This document shows positions 7,749 through 17,392 of a DNA stretch of 40,933 nucleotides, one piece after another. The notes beneath the pieces were generated by a model. The model did not search any database. It was not told where the DNA came from and saw only the letters and a list, made by a program, of their open reading frames with translations. Origin of the DNA: Limosilactobacillus panis DSM 6035 (lineage in GTDB: Bacteria > Bacillota > Bacilli > Lactobacillales > Lactobacillaceae). The first letter of the stretch is position 1; each line of letters starts with the position of its first letter. The stretch spans positions 1 through 40,933 of the forward strand of contig NZ_AZGM01000110.1 of assembly GCF_001435935.1 (NCBI RefSeq), read 5' to 3'. A program made the translations under genes and the position numbers.

Positions 7749-8796
7749 TGTCAATTTAAATTAGAAAAATGTTGAAAGCTGTTCATCTGTGATATTCTTC
7801 ATGAATACTTCAACAGGTGTGCGATAGTGAAGTGATTTCCGTGAAATTCGATTACGGTATGACATGAGTTGGGTAATTAATTCATCAGGTAGGTTGCGGA
7901 AGTCTAATCGTTTACTGAGACCGTCACGGCGTAAAATGCCATTATTATTCTCGTTAAGTCCACGTTGATTGGGTGCCCCGACTTCCGCAAAATAAGTATG
8001 AATGTCATGCTTATTAGCGATGTCACGCCAACCAGCGAATTCTTTACCGTTGTCAAAGGTAATTGACTTAACCAAGTGACGGGGCATTTTTGAAAGCCAT
8101 TTATCTAAGTGACAATTAACTGCTTCATCAGTTTTGCGATGAACATTGAGAACAATCATGACTTTGGATTGACGTTCTACCAAGGTCATGACAGCTCCAC
8201 GATGGGCTTTGCCTTGAACAGTATCGGCTTCAAAGTGACCGAACTCATCCTGGTCATGAGGGAAGTCTTGATAACGTTGATAGATACTGCGTCCAAGCTG
8301 ACCAGCCTTACCACGTCGTTCGACATAGCCATTGGGGTGACGTTTATCCTTCATCGGTAACTGTTGAGCATTGAAATTATACTGTCCTCGAGCAAACATC
8401 CGATAAAGAGTCCGCATACTACAGCTAATGGCATGTTCCTTACGACCAATAATGGTATCCGGTGTCCAGCCAGCTTTAATTTGGTCGTTAATATACTCAA
8501 CTTCATTTTGGGGTAACTGAGCTTGTTTTCGACCACAGTGACGTTTATTACGCTGGTATTTTTCAAGTTATTGTTCAATGGTTTTACCGCCATTAAGGAA
8601 ACGATAAATTCGATAAATCGTTTCCTGACTACGCTTGAGAAGTTTGGCGGTTTGATAGGTTTTAGTTCCAAATCAGCTATGAGGGTTAATTCACGTGTGG
8701 TAAGATGTCTATAGGTCATTTGTGATGTTCTTTTACTTTTGTTTGTGGTTATTCAAAAGTCTATCACAAATGGCCTTTTTCTAACTTAATTTTACA
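7749..8796 (-). mobile_element. IS30-family insertion sequence, inactive
   Basis: About 1.05 kb element bounded by imperfect 23-bp inverted repeats: TGTCAATTTAAATTAGAAAA at 7749-7768 (continuing to 7771) and its counterpart at 8774-8796. 19 of the 23 positions match. It carries one transposase gene on the minus strand that is broken. The transposase stop codon lies inside the left repeat, which is a compact IS30-like layout. A clear target-site duplication is not visible beyond a possible AA. Confidence 0.8.
7761..8719 (-). pseudogene. IS30-family transposase, frameshifted and with an internal stop
   Basis: Reconstructing the frames gives a ~319-residue IS30-type DDE transposase. The first 17 residues (MTYRHLTTRELTLIADL) are in one frame. 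A frameshift near 8676 leads into the HTH region (TYQTAKLLKRSQETIYRIYR), which is interrupted by TAA at 8568-8570. The remainder is intact to 7761. The catalytic core is visible: first Asp in HFEADTVQGK, second Asp in ITFDNGKEF, and Glu in GLNENNNG. With both a frameshift and a stop, the copy cannot make full-length transposase. The C-terminal 218 residues could only be translated from an internal start. Confidence 0.88.
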
Positions 8797-8854
8797 AACG
8801 GCGAGTATTAACATTGAACTCCCAACCGTGAGCCCAATGTGTTTATTCAGCAGA

Positions 8855-8894
8855 TTATAAAAAGCAGCCCGCACCGAATTCACCGGCGCGAGCT
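8855..8894 (-). terminator. Rho-independent terminator downstream of tpx
   Basis: On the minus strand AGCTCGCGCCG pairs with CGGTGCGGGCT (11 pairs including G-U wobbles, 7-nt loop) and is followed by GCTTTTTATAA. It ends the tpx transcript. Confidence 0.7.
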
Positions 8895-8907
8895 ACTTAA
8901 AATTTTT

Positions 8908-9063
8908 TCAGTTAACTTGTATTAAGTTCTCAATGGCAGTCGTTACTGCCGCATTTAACGTTTCCTCATTATCGTCAGCATATTTAACTAAATCTCTATG
9001 AAGTTCTGGTGTTATCCGAACATTGAATGTACCTTTATATGAGCTTGCCTTTATCAGGTGCTT
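8908..9063 (-). pseudogene. Remnant of a HicB-like antitoxin C-terminus
   Basis: A minus-strand frame with no start codon encodes about 51 residues, including SYKGTFNVRITPELHRDLVKY, and ends at the TGA at 8908. This matches the ribbon-helix-helix tail typical of HicB-type antitoxins and other RHH proteins (FNVRxxPELHRxL). The N-terminal HicB domain and any HicA toxin are missing, and a stop lies three codons upstream of the homologous part. It is a relic between tpx and its terminator. Confidence 0.55.
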
Positions 9064-9069
9064 TCATTG

Positions 9070-9564
9070 TCAGACTAACTTTTTCAACTCAGATAACGCT
9101 TGATCATAGTTTGGTTCATCAGTGAGTTCCTTCAAAATTTCGCGGTAAACGATTTTGCCATTCTGATCGAGGATCCAGACCGACCGGGCAAGGATTCCTT
9201 CATCTGGGATCAACAGTTTGGACTCATAGCCAAAGGACTCGTCCTTATCAGAAGCCAGCTGCATGTGTTTGACACCTTCGGCAGCGCACCACTTTTGCTG
9301 GTCTTCAATCGTGTTGGTCGAGATCGTTAAAAAGTTAACGTCTGGGAACTGGTCCATCGTTGAATTAAAGTGCTTAGTTTGAATACTGCAAACGGGGGTA
9401 TTAATGTTTGGCACAACGCTTAGTAACGTAACCTTTCCCAGCAGTTGCCGCGTTTTGATCTTCTCATCATTTTTGTCATAAACCTTGAAGTGGGGAAATT
9501 CTTCACCAACTGCTGGCGGGTTGCCAACTAATTGTCTTGCTTCACCATTAATTGTAATTTCCAT
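9070..9564 (-). CDS. tpx: Thiol peroxidase (Tpx, atypical 2-Cys peroxiredoxin)
   Basis: Cytoplasmic peroxidase that reduces hydrogen peroxide and alkyl hydroperoxides with electrons from thioredoxin. It is 164 residues long, the normal length. Peroxidatic Cys59 is in NTPVCS and resolving Cys93 is in KWCAAEG, the spacing seen in E. coli Tpx (61/95). The start is supported by GAGGAG upstream of the ATG. It is a single gene: a TATACT -10-like box and a 14-bp palindrome (9684-9697) lie upstream, and a terminator lies downstream. Hydrogen peroxide defence is relevant in catalase-less lactobacilli. Confidence 0.93.
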   Translation of the reverse strand: MEITINGEARQLVGNPPAVGEEFPHFKVYDKNDEKIKTRQLLGKVTLLSVVPNINTPVCSIQTKHFNSTMDQFPDVNFLTISTNTIEDQQKWCAAEGVKHMQLASDKDESFGYESKLLIPDEGILARSVWILDQNGKIVYREILKELTDEPNYDQALSELKKLV

Positions 9565-9683
9565 GAAAAAGTCACTCCTCTATTAGGTTTAATCCAGTAT
9601 AACTAAAGTCGGCGCAAAAATCATTAATTTTAACTGGGGTTAACCCGGCCTTCCTCATGATCCTAAAAGCCACCTTAAAGTTA

Positions 9684-9697
9684 TTAGACATGTCTAA
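9684..9697. promoter_or_regulatory. Perfect 14-bp palindrome between tpx and carB
   Basis: TTAGACATGTCTAA is a perfect inverted repeat lying about 120 bp upstream of tpx and just outside the carB terminator. It could be an operator for a dimeric repressor controlling tpx. No regulator is identified; role inferred from position only. Confidence 0.4.
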
Positions 9698-9701
9698 CAA
9701 T

Positions 9702-9738
9702 AAAGTAAAAAAGCCCCACTGAGGACTTTTTTACTTTA
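9702..9738. terminator. Terminator after carB (bidirectional)
   Basis: AAAGTAAAAAAG pairs with CTTTTTTACTTT around a short GC-containing centre (9702-9738). The T-tracts on both strands mean it can stop transcription in both directions. It closes the pyr operon on the minus strand. Confidence 0.75.
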
Positions 9739-9792
9739 TGAAGGCTTTCGTTAATGACCCCTTGAAGTCCGGTGACACCACTTTTAATTATT

Positions 9793-12700
9793 TTAAAGGG
9801 CGGTTGCGGAGAATGACCGGTTTTCCAAAGCCCGAAGAAGGGCCCCCACCGTGTCTAGCGCCGTCAGCAGAGGAATATTATGCTCGATTGCCGTCTGCCG
9901 GATGATAAAGCCATCGGAATTCTTGGCATAGTCGTGACCCATCGTGTTGATCACCAGGTCAACCTTGTTATCCTTGATGACCCGGATAATGTTTTTGTCA
10001 CCATCATCTTCACCAATCTTACCAACGGTTTCAACATGTAGGCCGTTGTCCTTCAAGAAATCTGCCGTCCCCTTAGTGGCCAAAAGACGGTAGCCAATCA
10101 GGACAAAGCGCTTGGCCAGTGGCAGGATGGTCTGCTTGTCGTTATCTTCGATGGTTAACAAGACGCTCCCGTTGTCCGGCAGCTTCATCTTGGCCCCGGC
10201 AAAGGCTTTGTAGAGGGCCTTGGCAAAGGTCTGGTCGGACCCCATGACCTCACCGGTGGACTTCATCTCGGGTCCCAGGTAAGCGTCAACGTCATCCAGC
10301 TTATTGAAGCTAAATACCGGCGCCTTGACGTGGATCATCTTGCTCTCCGGGTAGAGGCCATCGTGGTAACCCTGGTCAGCCAGGCTCTTACCGAGGATTA
10401 CCCGGGTAGCGACTTGGGCCATCTCAATTCCGGTGATCTTAGAAAGGAACGGTACGGTCCGGCTAGCTCGTGGATTGACTTCCAGAACATAGGCCTCGTG
10501 GTTATGGATGATGAACTGAATGTTCATGATTCCCTTGCACTTGAGGGCAATTGCCAACTTCTTAGTGGCCGAAACAATCTGGTGCTTGATGTCGTCGTCA
10601 AAGCTTTGTGGTGGGTAAACCGCCATCGAGTCCCCCGAGTGGACCCCAGCATGCTCGATATGCTCCATGATCCCCGGCAGCAAGACGTCGGTCCCGTCAC
10701 AAATGGCGTCGACTTCACATTCGCGGCCTTCCAGGTAGGCATCAATCAAGATTGGGTGGTCAGCGGCCACGTCAGCATTCTCCTTCAGGTACTGGCGCAG
10801 TTCGTCCTCGTTGTATACGATTTCCATTGCCTTGCCCCCCAGGACATAACTTGGCCGTACCAATACCGGGTAGCCAATCTTTTCGGCTGCCTCGATCACT
10901 CCCTGGTGGGTCGTGGCGGTCAGGCCAACTGGTTTCTTCAGTTCAAGCTTCTTAATAATCTCATCAAAGATTCGCCGGTCTTCCGCCGCGTCAAGGTCCT
11001 TAACACTGGTTCCCAGGATTTGGACCCCGTTCTTGTCCAATCCGGCCGCCAGGTTAATTGCCGTCTGGCCACCGAACTGAACGATTACGCCTACTGGTTG
11101 TTCGAGGTCGATTACATTCATAACGTCCTCTAAGGTGAGCGGTTCGAAGTAGAGCTTGTCAGAAACGGAGAAATCAGTTGAAACCGTCTCCGGGTTCGAA
11201 TTCATGACGATTGCCTCGTAGCCCATTGACTGGAGGGCCTTAACACAGTGGACAGTCGCGTAATCAAATTCGACTCCTTGGCCAATCCGAATCGGGCCAG
11301 AGCCAATGACGAGCACTGACTTCTTGCCAGTTCGGTGACTCTCGTTTTCCCGGTCGTAAGTACTGTAAAAGTACGGGGTGGATGAGTCAAACTCTGCCGC
11401 GCAGGTGTCAACCATCTTATAAACTGGGATGATTCCATTATCCTTCCGCATTGCTCGAACCTTATCTGCCGTCGTCTTCCACAGGTTGGCAATCGTCTGG
11501 TCACTAAAGCCGTACTTCTTGGCTAACCGCAAAGTTGCCAGGTCCGCCGGCTTGTCCTGAATTTGTTTTTCAAGTTGGACCAGGTGGAGAACGATGTCCA
11601 AGAAGTAGTCGTTAATCTTAGTCAGCTCGTGGACATCGTCAATCGTGTAACCGCGACGGAAAGCTTCCGCAATGTAGAAGAGTCGGTCGTCTTCGGCGTG
11701 CACCAACTTGTCTTCTAGGGCCGTATCCGTGGCCTTGTGGGCTGGAACAGAGAAGAGGTCCTTCTGGTCGATTTCTAGGGACCGCACGGCCTTTTGCAGG
11801 GCCTCTTCGGCGGCCCGGCCAATCGCCATGACTTCCCCGGTGGCCTTCATCTGACTGCCCAGCCGGCGGTCGGCCCGGGTGAACTTGTCAAACGGCCAGC
11901 GCGGAATCTTGCAAACGACATAGTCGAGGGCCGGTTCAAACTCGGCATAGGTTGTTCCGGTAACCGGGTTCTTGATCTCGTCTAAAGTCAGGCCAACCGC
12001 AATCTTAGCGGCCATCTTGGCAATTGGGTAACCAGTGGCCTTAGAAGCCAGTGCCGAGGACCGGGATACCCGGGGGTTAACCTCGATTACGTTGTAGTGG
12101 TAGGAATTCGGGTCCAACGCTAATTGAACGTTACAGCCCCCTTCAATCTTGAGGGCCCGGATCAATTTCAAGGCACAGTCCCGCAGCATCTGGTATTCCC
12201 GGTCCGAAAGGGTCTGGCTCGGGGCAAAGACGATTGAGTCCCCAGTGTGGATGCCGACCGGGTCGAAGTTTTCCATGCAGCAAACCACCATTGCGTTATC
12301 GCTGGCGTCGCGCATCACTTCGAACTCGATTTCCTTGTAACCGGCAATCGACTTTTCAATCAGACATTGGGTAGCTGGTGAAAGGTCTAACCCGTTGGCA
12401 GCAATCGTCTTCAGTTCCTCGTCATTGTGGCACATTCCACCACCGGTACCACCCATGGTGAAGGCCGGCCGAACAATTACCGGGTAGCCAATCTGGTGGG
12501 CAAACTTCAGGGCACCGTCAACCGTCTCCACGGTTTGGGAGGCCGGCACGGGTTCGTGGAGCCGTTGCATCAGTTCCTTGAACTTTTCCCGGTCTTCCGC
12601 CTCATCGATGGAGTCTAACTTGGTCCCCAAGAGCTCAATGTGCAATTCATCTAGCAGCCCCGTCTTGGAAAGGGCCACGGCCAGGTTCAGGCCAATCTGA

Positions 12701-12975
12701 CCTCCCAGAGTTGGCAAAATAGCGTCCGGGTATTCCTTCCGAATAATCCGGGAGACAGATTCAACCGTTAAGGGTTCGATATAAACGTGGTCAGCGATTT
12801 CATTATCCGTCATGATTGTTGCCGGGTTGGAGTTAACGAGAACGGTCTCGTACCCCTCTTCCCGTAATGCTAAGCAGGCCTGGGTTCCAGAATAATCAAA
12901 CTCAGCCGCCTGACCAATGATGATCGGTCCAGACCCGATTACTAAAATCTTGTGAATATCTGTCCGTTTAGGCAT
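9793..12975 (-). CDS. carB: Carbamoyl-phosphate synthase large subunit
   Basis: Makes carbamoyl phosphate from bicarbonate, two ATP and ammonia delivered by CarA; here it supplies pyrimidine synthesis. At about 1060 residues it has normal length and shows the two homologous ATP-grasp halves. Each begins with a matching nucleotide-binding segment ([19 protein letters not shown] near residue 15 and [17 protein letters not shown] near 560). The C-terminal MGS-like allosteric domain covers the last ~130 residues. I take the ATG at 12975, because the upstream GTG at 12987 abuts the AAAGGAG ribosome-binding site. It overlaps the 3' end of carA by 8 nt and is the last gene of the operon, followed by a terminator. 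Confidence 0.97.
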   Translation of the reverse strand: MPKRTDIHKILVIGSGPIIIGQAAEFDYSGTQACLALREEGYETVLVNSNPATIMTDNEIADHVYIEPLTVESVSRIIRKEYPDAILPTLGGQIGLNLAVALSKTGLLDELHIELLGTKLDSIDEAEDREKFKELMQRLHEPVPASQTVETVDGALKFAHQIGYPVIVRPAFTMGGTGGGMCHNDEELKTIAANGLDLSPATQCLIEKSIAGYKEIEFEVMRDASDNAMVVCCMENFDPVGIHTGDSIVFAPSQTLSDREYQMLRDCALKLIRALKIEGGCNVQLALDPNSYHYNVIEVNPRVSRSSALASKATGYPIAKMAAKIAVGLTLDEIKNPVTGTTYAEFEPALDYVVCKIPRWPFDKFTRADRRLGSQMKATGEVMAIGRAAEEALQKAVRSLEIDQKDLFSVPAHKATDTALEDKLVHAEDDRLFYIAEAFRRGYTIDDVHELTKINDYFLDIVLHLVQLEKQIQDKPADLATLRLAKKYGFSDQTIANLWKTTADKVRAMRKDNGIIPVYKMVDTCAAEFDSSTPYFYSTYDRENESHRTGKKSVLVIGSGPIRIGQGVEFDYATVHCVKALQSMGYEAIVMNSNPETVSTDFSVSDKLYFEPLTLEDVMNVIDLEQPVGVIVQFGGQTAINLAAGLDKNGVQILGTSVKDLDAAEDRRIFDEIIKKLELKKPVGLTATTHQGVIEAAEKIGYPVLVRPSYVLGGKAMEIVYNEDELRQYLKENADVAADHPILIDAYLEGRECEVDAICDGTDVLLPGIMEHIEHAGVHSGDSMAVYPPQSFDDDIKHQIVSATKKLAIALKCKGIMNIQFIIHNHEAYVLEVNPRASRTVPFLSKITGIEMAQVATRVILGKSLADQGYHDGLYPESKMIHVKAPVFSFNKLDDVDAYLGPEMKSTGEVMGSDQTFAKALYKAFAGAKMKLPDNGSVLLTIEDNDKQTILPLAKRFVLIGYRLLATKGTADFLKDNGLHVETVGKIGEDDGDKNIIRVIKDNKVDLVINTMGHDYAKNSDGFIIRQTAIEHNIPLLTALDTVGALLRALENRSFSATAL

Positions 12976-14059
12976 TCGTTCGTGCACTCCTTTGCTGGTC
13001 TACCATGCTAATAAAGTCATCAAATAAGCCGTCAGCATCGTGGGGGCCCGGTGCAGCGTCCGGGTGGAACTGAACTGAAAAGGCCGGGTACTGCTTGTGA
13101 CGTAGCCCTTCAATCGTGCCATCATTTACTTCGACATGGGTCACCAGCAGCTTGTCCTGGTCAATTGACTGCGGATCAACCGCGTACCCGTGGTTCTGGG
13201 AGGTAAAGTCAATCTCACCGGTAGCAATGTTTCTAACCGGGTGGTTAAAGCCCCGGTGGCCGAACTTCATCTTGTAGGTCTTCGCACCGTTAGCGAGGGC
13301 AAAGACTTGGTGCCCCATGCAGATGCCAAACAGCGGCAGGTGTTTTTCTACCTCGGCAACCATCTTTGCGGCGTCCGTCATCTCCTCCGGGTCACCAGGA
13401 CCGTTGGACAAGAGAATACCGTCGGGCTTGAGGTTCAAGATTTCCTCCGCCGTGGCGGTGTACGGCAGGACAATGACGTTGCATTCCCGTTCCGCCAGTT
13501 CGCGCAGAATGCTGTGCTTGATTCCAAAGTCAATCACGACGATATTCCGCTTCGTCCCGGGGTTCGGGTACGGTGACTTGGTTGAAACCTGGCTGATGAT
13601 CCCCGCGGTTGGGTGGGCAGTTTGGATCTTCTTCAAGAGCTTGTCCGGGTCGGCCACGTTGTCAACGATTGCCCCGCGCAATGTCCCGTGTTGGCGAAGC
13701 TTGCGCACCAGTTCCCGGGTGTCAATGCCTTGAATTCCCGGTACCTTTCGTTGAGTTAAGAAATTTGGCAAGGTATCTTGCATTCGCCAGTTGGTGGGGC
13801 GCCGGGCGACCCGGTGACAAACTACTCCTTTGATTTGGGGCTGCAATGACTCGTAGTCATCCAGGTTGACCCCATAGTTACCAATCAAGGGGTTGGTAAA
13901 TACCAGGATCTGGTTAGCGTAGGACTGGTCAGTGATTGCCTCTTGGTAACCAGTCATCCCCGTCGTAAAGACCACTTCACCAAGCGTTGAGCGGTCCGCG
14001 CCAAATGCCTCACCAGCGTAGACGCTGCCGTCTTCTAGTACAAGGTAGCGTTCCATCAT
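12968..14059 (-). CDS. carA: Carbamoyl-phosphate synthase small subunit (glutaminase)
   Basis: Hydrolyses glutamine and channels ammonia to CarB. 363 residues, normal length. The C-terminal class I glutamine amidotransferase domain shows the nucleophile cysteine in FGICMGHQV and the histidine/glutamate region [14 protein letters not shown]. Two adjacent ATGs (14059, 14056) follow AAGGAAG; the first overlaps the TAA of pyrC by one base, so translation is coupled. It lies within the pyrR-regulated operon, so this synthase is the pyrimidine-controlled one. Confidence 0.96.
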   Translation of the reverse strand: MMERYLVLEDGSVYAGEAFGADRSTLGEVVFTTGMTGYQEAITDQSYANQILVFTNPLIGNYGVNLDDYESLQPQIKGVVCHRVARRPTNWRMQDTLPNFLTQRKVPGIQGIDTRELVRKLRQHGTLRGAIVDNVADPDKLLKKIQTAHPTAGIISQVSTKSPYPNPGTKRNIVVIDFGIKHSILRELAERECNVIVLPYTATAEEILNLKPDGILLSNGPGDPEEMTDAAKMVAEVEKHLPLFGICMGHQVFALANGAKTYKMKFGHRGFNHPVRNIATGEIDFTSQNHGYAVDPQSIDQDKLLVTHVEVNDGTIEGLRHKQYPAFSVQFHPDAAPGPHDADGLFDDFISMVDQQRSARTNA

Positions 14060-15345
14060 TAATCTTCCTTTCGTTCGTAAACCACTTTGCCGTCGACCAT
14101 CGTCAAGACGGTCTCACCATAGACCTTGTCACCAGTAAAGGGATTATTGATCCCCTTGGATCGGTAATCTTCTTGCTTGATCTCAAATTGGTGGTCAAGG
14201 TCAAAGATCGCAATGTCAGCCGGCTTACCGGGTTCTAAATGTCCCGCATCCTTCAAGCCAAAGAGGTCGGCCGGCTTGGCTGTCATCCAGTCGAGCAGCT
14301 GCGTAAGGCGGCAGATCCCGGTCTTGACCAGTTTCGTGTAGAGCTCACAGAAAGCCGTCTCGCTTCCCGTGATGCCGTTAGCTGCCTTAGTAAAGTCATT
14401 CGGCTTATCACTAACGGTGTGGGGAGCGTGGTCCGTTGCAACCATGTCGACCGTCCCATCAAGCAGGCCCGCAATTAACGCCTGCCGGTCTTCTTCATGC
14501 CGCAGCGGCGGGTTCATCTTGTAGTTGGTGTTACCTGCTGGAATATCCTTGTCGGCTAACAAGAGGTGGTGCGGAGTGGCTTCACAGGTTACATTGACCC
14601 CCTGCTGCTTTGCGAAGCGGACCATTTCAATACTTTCCTTAGTTGAAACGTGACAGATATGGTAGTGGACCCCGGTTGCCTTAGCCAGCACCAGGTCACG
14701 CGCAACCTGAGCTGATTCAGACACGCTCGGTGCGCCGGGCAAGCCTAATTCCTTTGCCCGCTGACTTTCGTTCATTACGCCGCCAAAAAGGAGGGAGTTG
14801 TCTTCCACGTGAGCAGCTAACGGGAGACCCGCCTTAGCGGCACCTTCCATCGCCTTGTACATGGTGCCCGCAGTTTGCACCCCACTCCCGTCGTTGGAAA
14901 CAGCAAAGGCACCGGCGCGCTTGACGCCTGCAAAGTCGACCAGCTGGTCACCCTGCCGCCCGGTTGTGATCGTTGCAAACTGGGCAATGTGGACCAGGCC
15001 CTCCTCCTGGTTACGTTTGACCATGTGGGCCACCCGTTCAGGGGTATCAGTGGTAGGGTCAACATTTGGCATTGCCCCGACCGTGGTAAAACCACCGTGG
15101 ATGGCAGCTGCTGTCCCGGTCTTGATTGTTTCCTTTTGCGTTTGGCCAGGGTCGCGATAGTGAACGTGAACGTCCACCAGGCCAGGTGTTACCAGCTTTC
15201 CGCTGGCGTTAATGATGTGACCAACCTCGTCAGCGAGGTCGGGAAGATTGCCAATGGCTTCGATAATATTATCGTCAACTAAGACATCGGCGCAAATCAG
15301 CCGACCGTTGACGTAGACGGTGCCGTTTTGAATTAAAATTTTCAT
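14059..15345 (-). CDS. pyrC: Dihydroorotase
   Basis: Zinc amidohydrolase that cyclises N-carbamoyl-aspartate to dihydroorotate, the third pyrimidine step. 428 residues, the class I Gram-positive size. The metal-binding HxH is His60/His62 in [10 protein letters not shown], further ligand histidines are in HVEDN and CHVSTK, and the metal-site Asp is in ATDHAPH (about residue 306). It starts directly next to the pyrB stop codon with its GGAGG site inside the end of pyrB. Confidence 0.96.
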   Translation of the reverse strand: MKILIQNGTVYVNGRLICADVLVDDNIIEAIGNLPDLADEVGHIINASGKLVTPGLVDVHVHYRDPGQTQKETIKTGTAAAIHGGFTTVGAMPNVDPTTDTPERVAHMVKRNQEEGLVHIAQFATITTGRQGDQLVDFAGVKRAGAFAVSNDGSGVQTAGTMYKAMEGAAKAGLPLAAHVEDNSLLFGGVMNESQRAKELGLPGAPSVSESAQVARDLVLAKATGVHYHICHVSTKESIEMVRFAKQQGVNVTCEATPHHLLLADKDIPAGNTNYKMNPPLRHEEDRQALIAGLLDGTVDMVATDHAPHTVSDKPNDFTKAANGITGSETAFCELYTKLVKTGICRLTQLLDWMTAKPADLFGLKDAGHLEPGKPADIAIFDLDHQFEIKQEDYRSKGINNPFTGDKVYGETVLTMVDGKVVYERKED

Positions 15346-16296
15346 CTATTCCAAACCTCCCAGGTGACGACCACGGACAACTGCTTCCAACATTGCCATC
15401 CGCATGAAGACGCCGTTTTGCATTTGTTTAAAGAAGGCACACTTGGGTGCTTCAACCAGGTTACCGGCAAGTTCGACGTCGTGGTTGATCGGACCGGGGT
15501 GCATAATCAGGCATTGGTCCTTCAGCCGGTTATAACGGTCATGGTTGATTCCGTATTTCTCATGGTACTTAGCCGCGTCAAACTTGCTTTCGTTAGCGTC
15601 ACCGGCATGCCGTTCGTGCTGCACCCGCAAAAGCATCATCACGTCAACCTTGTCCACCAAGTCGTCTAGCGGGCAGAACTTACCGTACTTGTCAAAGGCA
15701 TGGTCGTACCAGTAGTCGGGACCGGAGAAGTAAACTTCAGCTCCCAGCCGCGTCAGGATTTCCATATTGGACCGGGCAACCCGGGAGTTGGTAATGTCAC
15801 CAACAATGGCAATCTTTAAGCCCTTGAAACTACCGAAGTGCTCGTGGATGGTCATCATATCTAAGAGGCTTTGGGATGGGTGTTGGCCGCTCCCGTCACC
15901 GGCATTGACAATCCCCAAGTTGAGGTGCTGGTCGGCACGGTGGTTAATCAGCGGTTCATAATAAGCGTTTTGACTTGCCCGAATGACGGACAGGTTAACG
16001 CCCAGCGCATTCATCACCAGGCAAGTGTCGTAAAGGGTCTCGCCCTTGCTCATCGAACTGTGGGCGGCGTCAAAGGGGATTTCGGTAAGGCCCAGCTTCT
16101 TTTCGGCCATTGCAAAGCTGGTATGCGTCCGGGTTGAGTTCTCAAAGAACATGTTCGTGACGTAGACGGGCGTTTTTAGCTGGGGCCTTGCACCACCGTT
16201 CTTAAAATATTCAGCCCGCTTGATCAGGGTATTAATCCGGTCAACACCCAAATTTTCAACACTTACAAAGTGTGGTAACTTAACAAATTCAGTCAT
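15346..16296 (-). CDS. pyrB: Aspartate carbamoyltransferase catalytic chain
   Basis: Joins carbamoyl phosphate and aspartate, the committed pyrimidine step. 316 residues from the ATG at 16296, which follows AAGGAG. An upstream start at 16359 would include the attenuator hairpin and is rejected. Carbamoyl-phosphate-binding [21 protein letters not shown] and the C-terminal MHPGPINHD motifs are visible. Expression is controlled by the PyrR-type attenuator immediately upstream (16314-16398). Confidence 0.96.
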   Translation of the reverse strand: MTEFVKLPHFVSVENLGVDRINTLIKRAEYFKNGGARPQLKTPVYVTNMFFENSTRTHTSFAMAEKKLGLTEIPFDAAHSSMSKGETLYDTCLVMNALGVNLSVIRASQNAYYEPLINHRADQHLNLGIVNAGDGSGQHPSQSLLDMMTIHEHFGSFKGLKIAIVGDITNSRVARSNMEILTRLGAEVYFSGPDYWYDHAFDKYGKFCPLDDLVDKVDVMMLLRVQHERHAGDANESKFDAAKYHEKYGINHDRYNRLKDQCLIMHPGPINHDVELAGNLVEAPKCAFFKQMQNGVFMRMAMLEAVVRGRHLGGLE

Positions 16297-16313
16297 GATT
16301 TGATTCTCCTTAA

Positions 16314-16398
16314 TAAAAAAGCCTGGGGCTCTTGCTCCGGGCAGTCTGGTCTTCTCCACCTATATTAAGGAGAAGTAACCATGCTGCCCTCTCTGTAG
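16314..16398 (-). promoter_or_regulatory. PyrR-type transcription attenuator in the pyrR-pyrB gap
   Basis: On the minus strand a candidate PyrR-binding segment (ACAGAGAGGGC, near 16390) overlaps the first arm of a large hairpin (about 16340-16387). That hairpin pairs GGCAG with CTGCC and has a perfect inner CTTCTCC/GGAGAAG stem. It is mutually exclusive with a terminator made of GCCCGGAGC and the arm ending CAGGC followed by TTTTTT (about 16314-16343). In the known mechanism, PyrR with UMP favours the terminator. The match to the PyrR consensus is weaker here than in the site upstream of pyrR. Confidence 0.75.
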
Positions 16399-16410
16399 CA
16401 AAATTAATGG

Positions 16411-16950
16411 TTACTTATTCAAGTTAATTAGTTCAACGTCATCCTGGTCGTCAACTTCGGTCATGTTGACCTTAACCTTTTCCTCACTGGATGTTGGAAC
16501 GTTTTTGCCAACAAAGTCAGGCCGGATTGGCATTTCCCGGTGGCCGCGGTCAATCAAAACCGCCACCCGGATGCTTTGGGGCCGTCCCTGGTCCATCAGG
16601 GCATCCATTGCCGCCCGCACTGTCCGGCCGGTGAAAAAGACATCATCAACCAAAACGACTTGTTTGTCATCAATGTTGACCGGCAATTTCGTGGTGACTT
16701 TACTTTCTTTTGCCACCTGGTCATTTTGCAAGTCGTCACGGTAACCGGTGATATCAAGGGGAACCACTAGAATCTGGGCATTCTCGAGTTTGGCCATCTG
16801 TTCCGCAATCCGCCGGGCAAGAAATTCACCGCGGGTCTTAATCCCAATCAGGATCAGGTCGTCAAAGCCCTTGTTCCGTTCAATGATTTCATAAGTAATT
16901 CGGGTCAAAGCTCGCTTCATTGCCATTGCGTCAATAATCTGTTTGTTCAT
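16411..16950 (-). CDS. pyrR: PyrR, pyrimidine operon attenuator and uracil phosphoribosyltransferase
   Basis: RNA-binding regulator that senses UMP and promotes termination in pyr leaders; it also has uracil phosphoribosyltransferase activity. About 179 residues. The PRPP-binding motif is VVLVDDVFFTGRT. Two ATGs (16953, 16950) follow AGAGGTG; the second gives better spacing, and the longer N-terminal extension to 16971 runs into the ribosome-binding site. It is first in the operon, itself behind a PyrR-type leader. Confidence 0.95.
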   Translation of the reverse strand: MNKQIIDAMAMKRALTRITYEIIERNKGFDDLILIGIKTRGEFLARRIAEQMAKLENAQILVVPLDITGYRDDLQNDQVAKESKVTTKLPVNIDDKQVVLVDDVFFTGRTVRAAMDALMDQGRPQSIRVAVLIDRGHREMPIRPDFVGKNVPTSSEEKVKVNMTEVDDQDDVELINLNK

Positions 16951-16974
16951 CATTACACCTCTTTTGATCATGCC

Positions 16975-17090
16975 CCAAAAGAAAAGCCCCTAGACAAAGC
17001 CGTTTCGTCTAGGGGTTCACTAATACCAGGGTCTTATCTGGTACTCGCGTTATTATAGCCGAACCTTACTAGCCTCACGGGACTAACTTA
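16975..17090 (-). promoter_or_regulatory. PyrR-binding leader and attenuator upstream of pyrR
   Basis: The minus-strand leader contains AGTCCCGTGAGGCT (17071-17084), a full match to the known PyrR-binding consensus ARUCCNGNGAGGYU. Downstream is a terminator: a perfect 9-bp stem CCCCTAGAC/GTCTAGGGG (16987-17015) followed by a T-rich tract. An antiterminator can form between CTAG...GGTTC of the binding region and GAACC...CTAG at the terminator base, enclosing a TACCAG/CTGGTA hairpin. Confidence 0.88.
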
Positions 17091-17109
17091 AAGGACATTG
17101 ATTGACTAT

Positions 17110-17137
17110 AAGATACCAGTTTTGTGAAAAAAGTCAA
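17110..17137 (-). promoter_or_regulatory. Promoter of the pyr operon
   Basis: On the minus strand, TTGACT (17132-17137) and TATCTT (17110-17115) are separated by 16 bp, with an upstream TG extension (TGGTATCTT). It lies just upstream of the PyrR leader. Confidence 0.6.
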
Positions 17138-17168
17138 GGACTGGCAGAAATTTAAAACTAAAAAAAGA

Positions 17169-17336
17169 AGCTGGAAAAAAGCATCAGAGCGCGCCTTTGG
17201 CTAGTATGGGACGATCATTGGCACGGAACGGGCCGGCGATTGTCCGTAATCAATGGACTTGCTGCGCGGCGGTAGACACTAGGAGCGCGCTTCGAAGCGG
17301 AGCAAGCCTATTGGTTTTTCCGCGATTACTGTGTAA
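17169..17336. repeat. Dispersed intergenic repeat, family B, copy 1
   Basis: A ~168-bp non-coding element with the conserved block TTGGCTAGTAT...TTGGCACGGAA...GCCGGCGATTGTCC and the terminal block CCGCGATTACTGTGTAA (17320-17336). The same blocks recur in reverse orientation at 23711-23832; the terminal block alone recurs at 31873-31889. It lies between the pyr promoter and the rnpB terminator. No ORF is supported. Confidence 0.75.
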
Positions 17337-17348
17337 CACTCGGATATG

Positions 17349-17389
17349 AAAAAGAGGCTGGTGAGAAAACAAAGTCTTCTCCCAGCCTC
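17349..17389 (-). terminator. Terminator of rnpB
   Basis: On the minus strand GAGGCTGG...GAAGA pairs with TTTTC...CCAGCCTC, followed by TTTTTC. It lies just past the 3' end of the RNase P RNA. Confidence 0.8.
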
Positions 17390-17392
17390 ACC

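Noticed and set aside
10330-11133. 267-codon open frame opposite carB
   Set aside because: It lies fully antisense to a highly conserved carB, with no family similarity or ribosome-binding site; a frame shadow of GC-rich codons.
13190-13733. Open frames opposite carA
   Set aside because: Antisense shadows of carA without start signals or recognisable domains.
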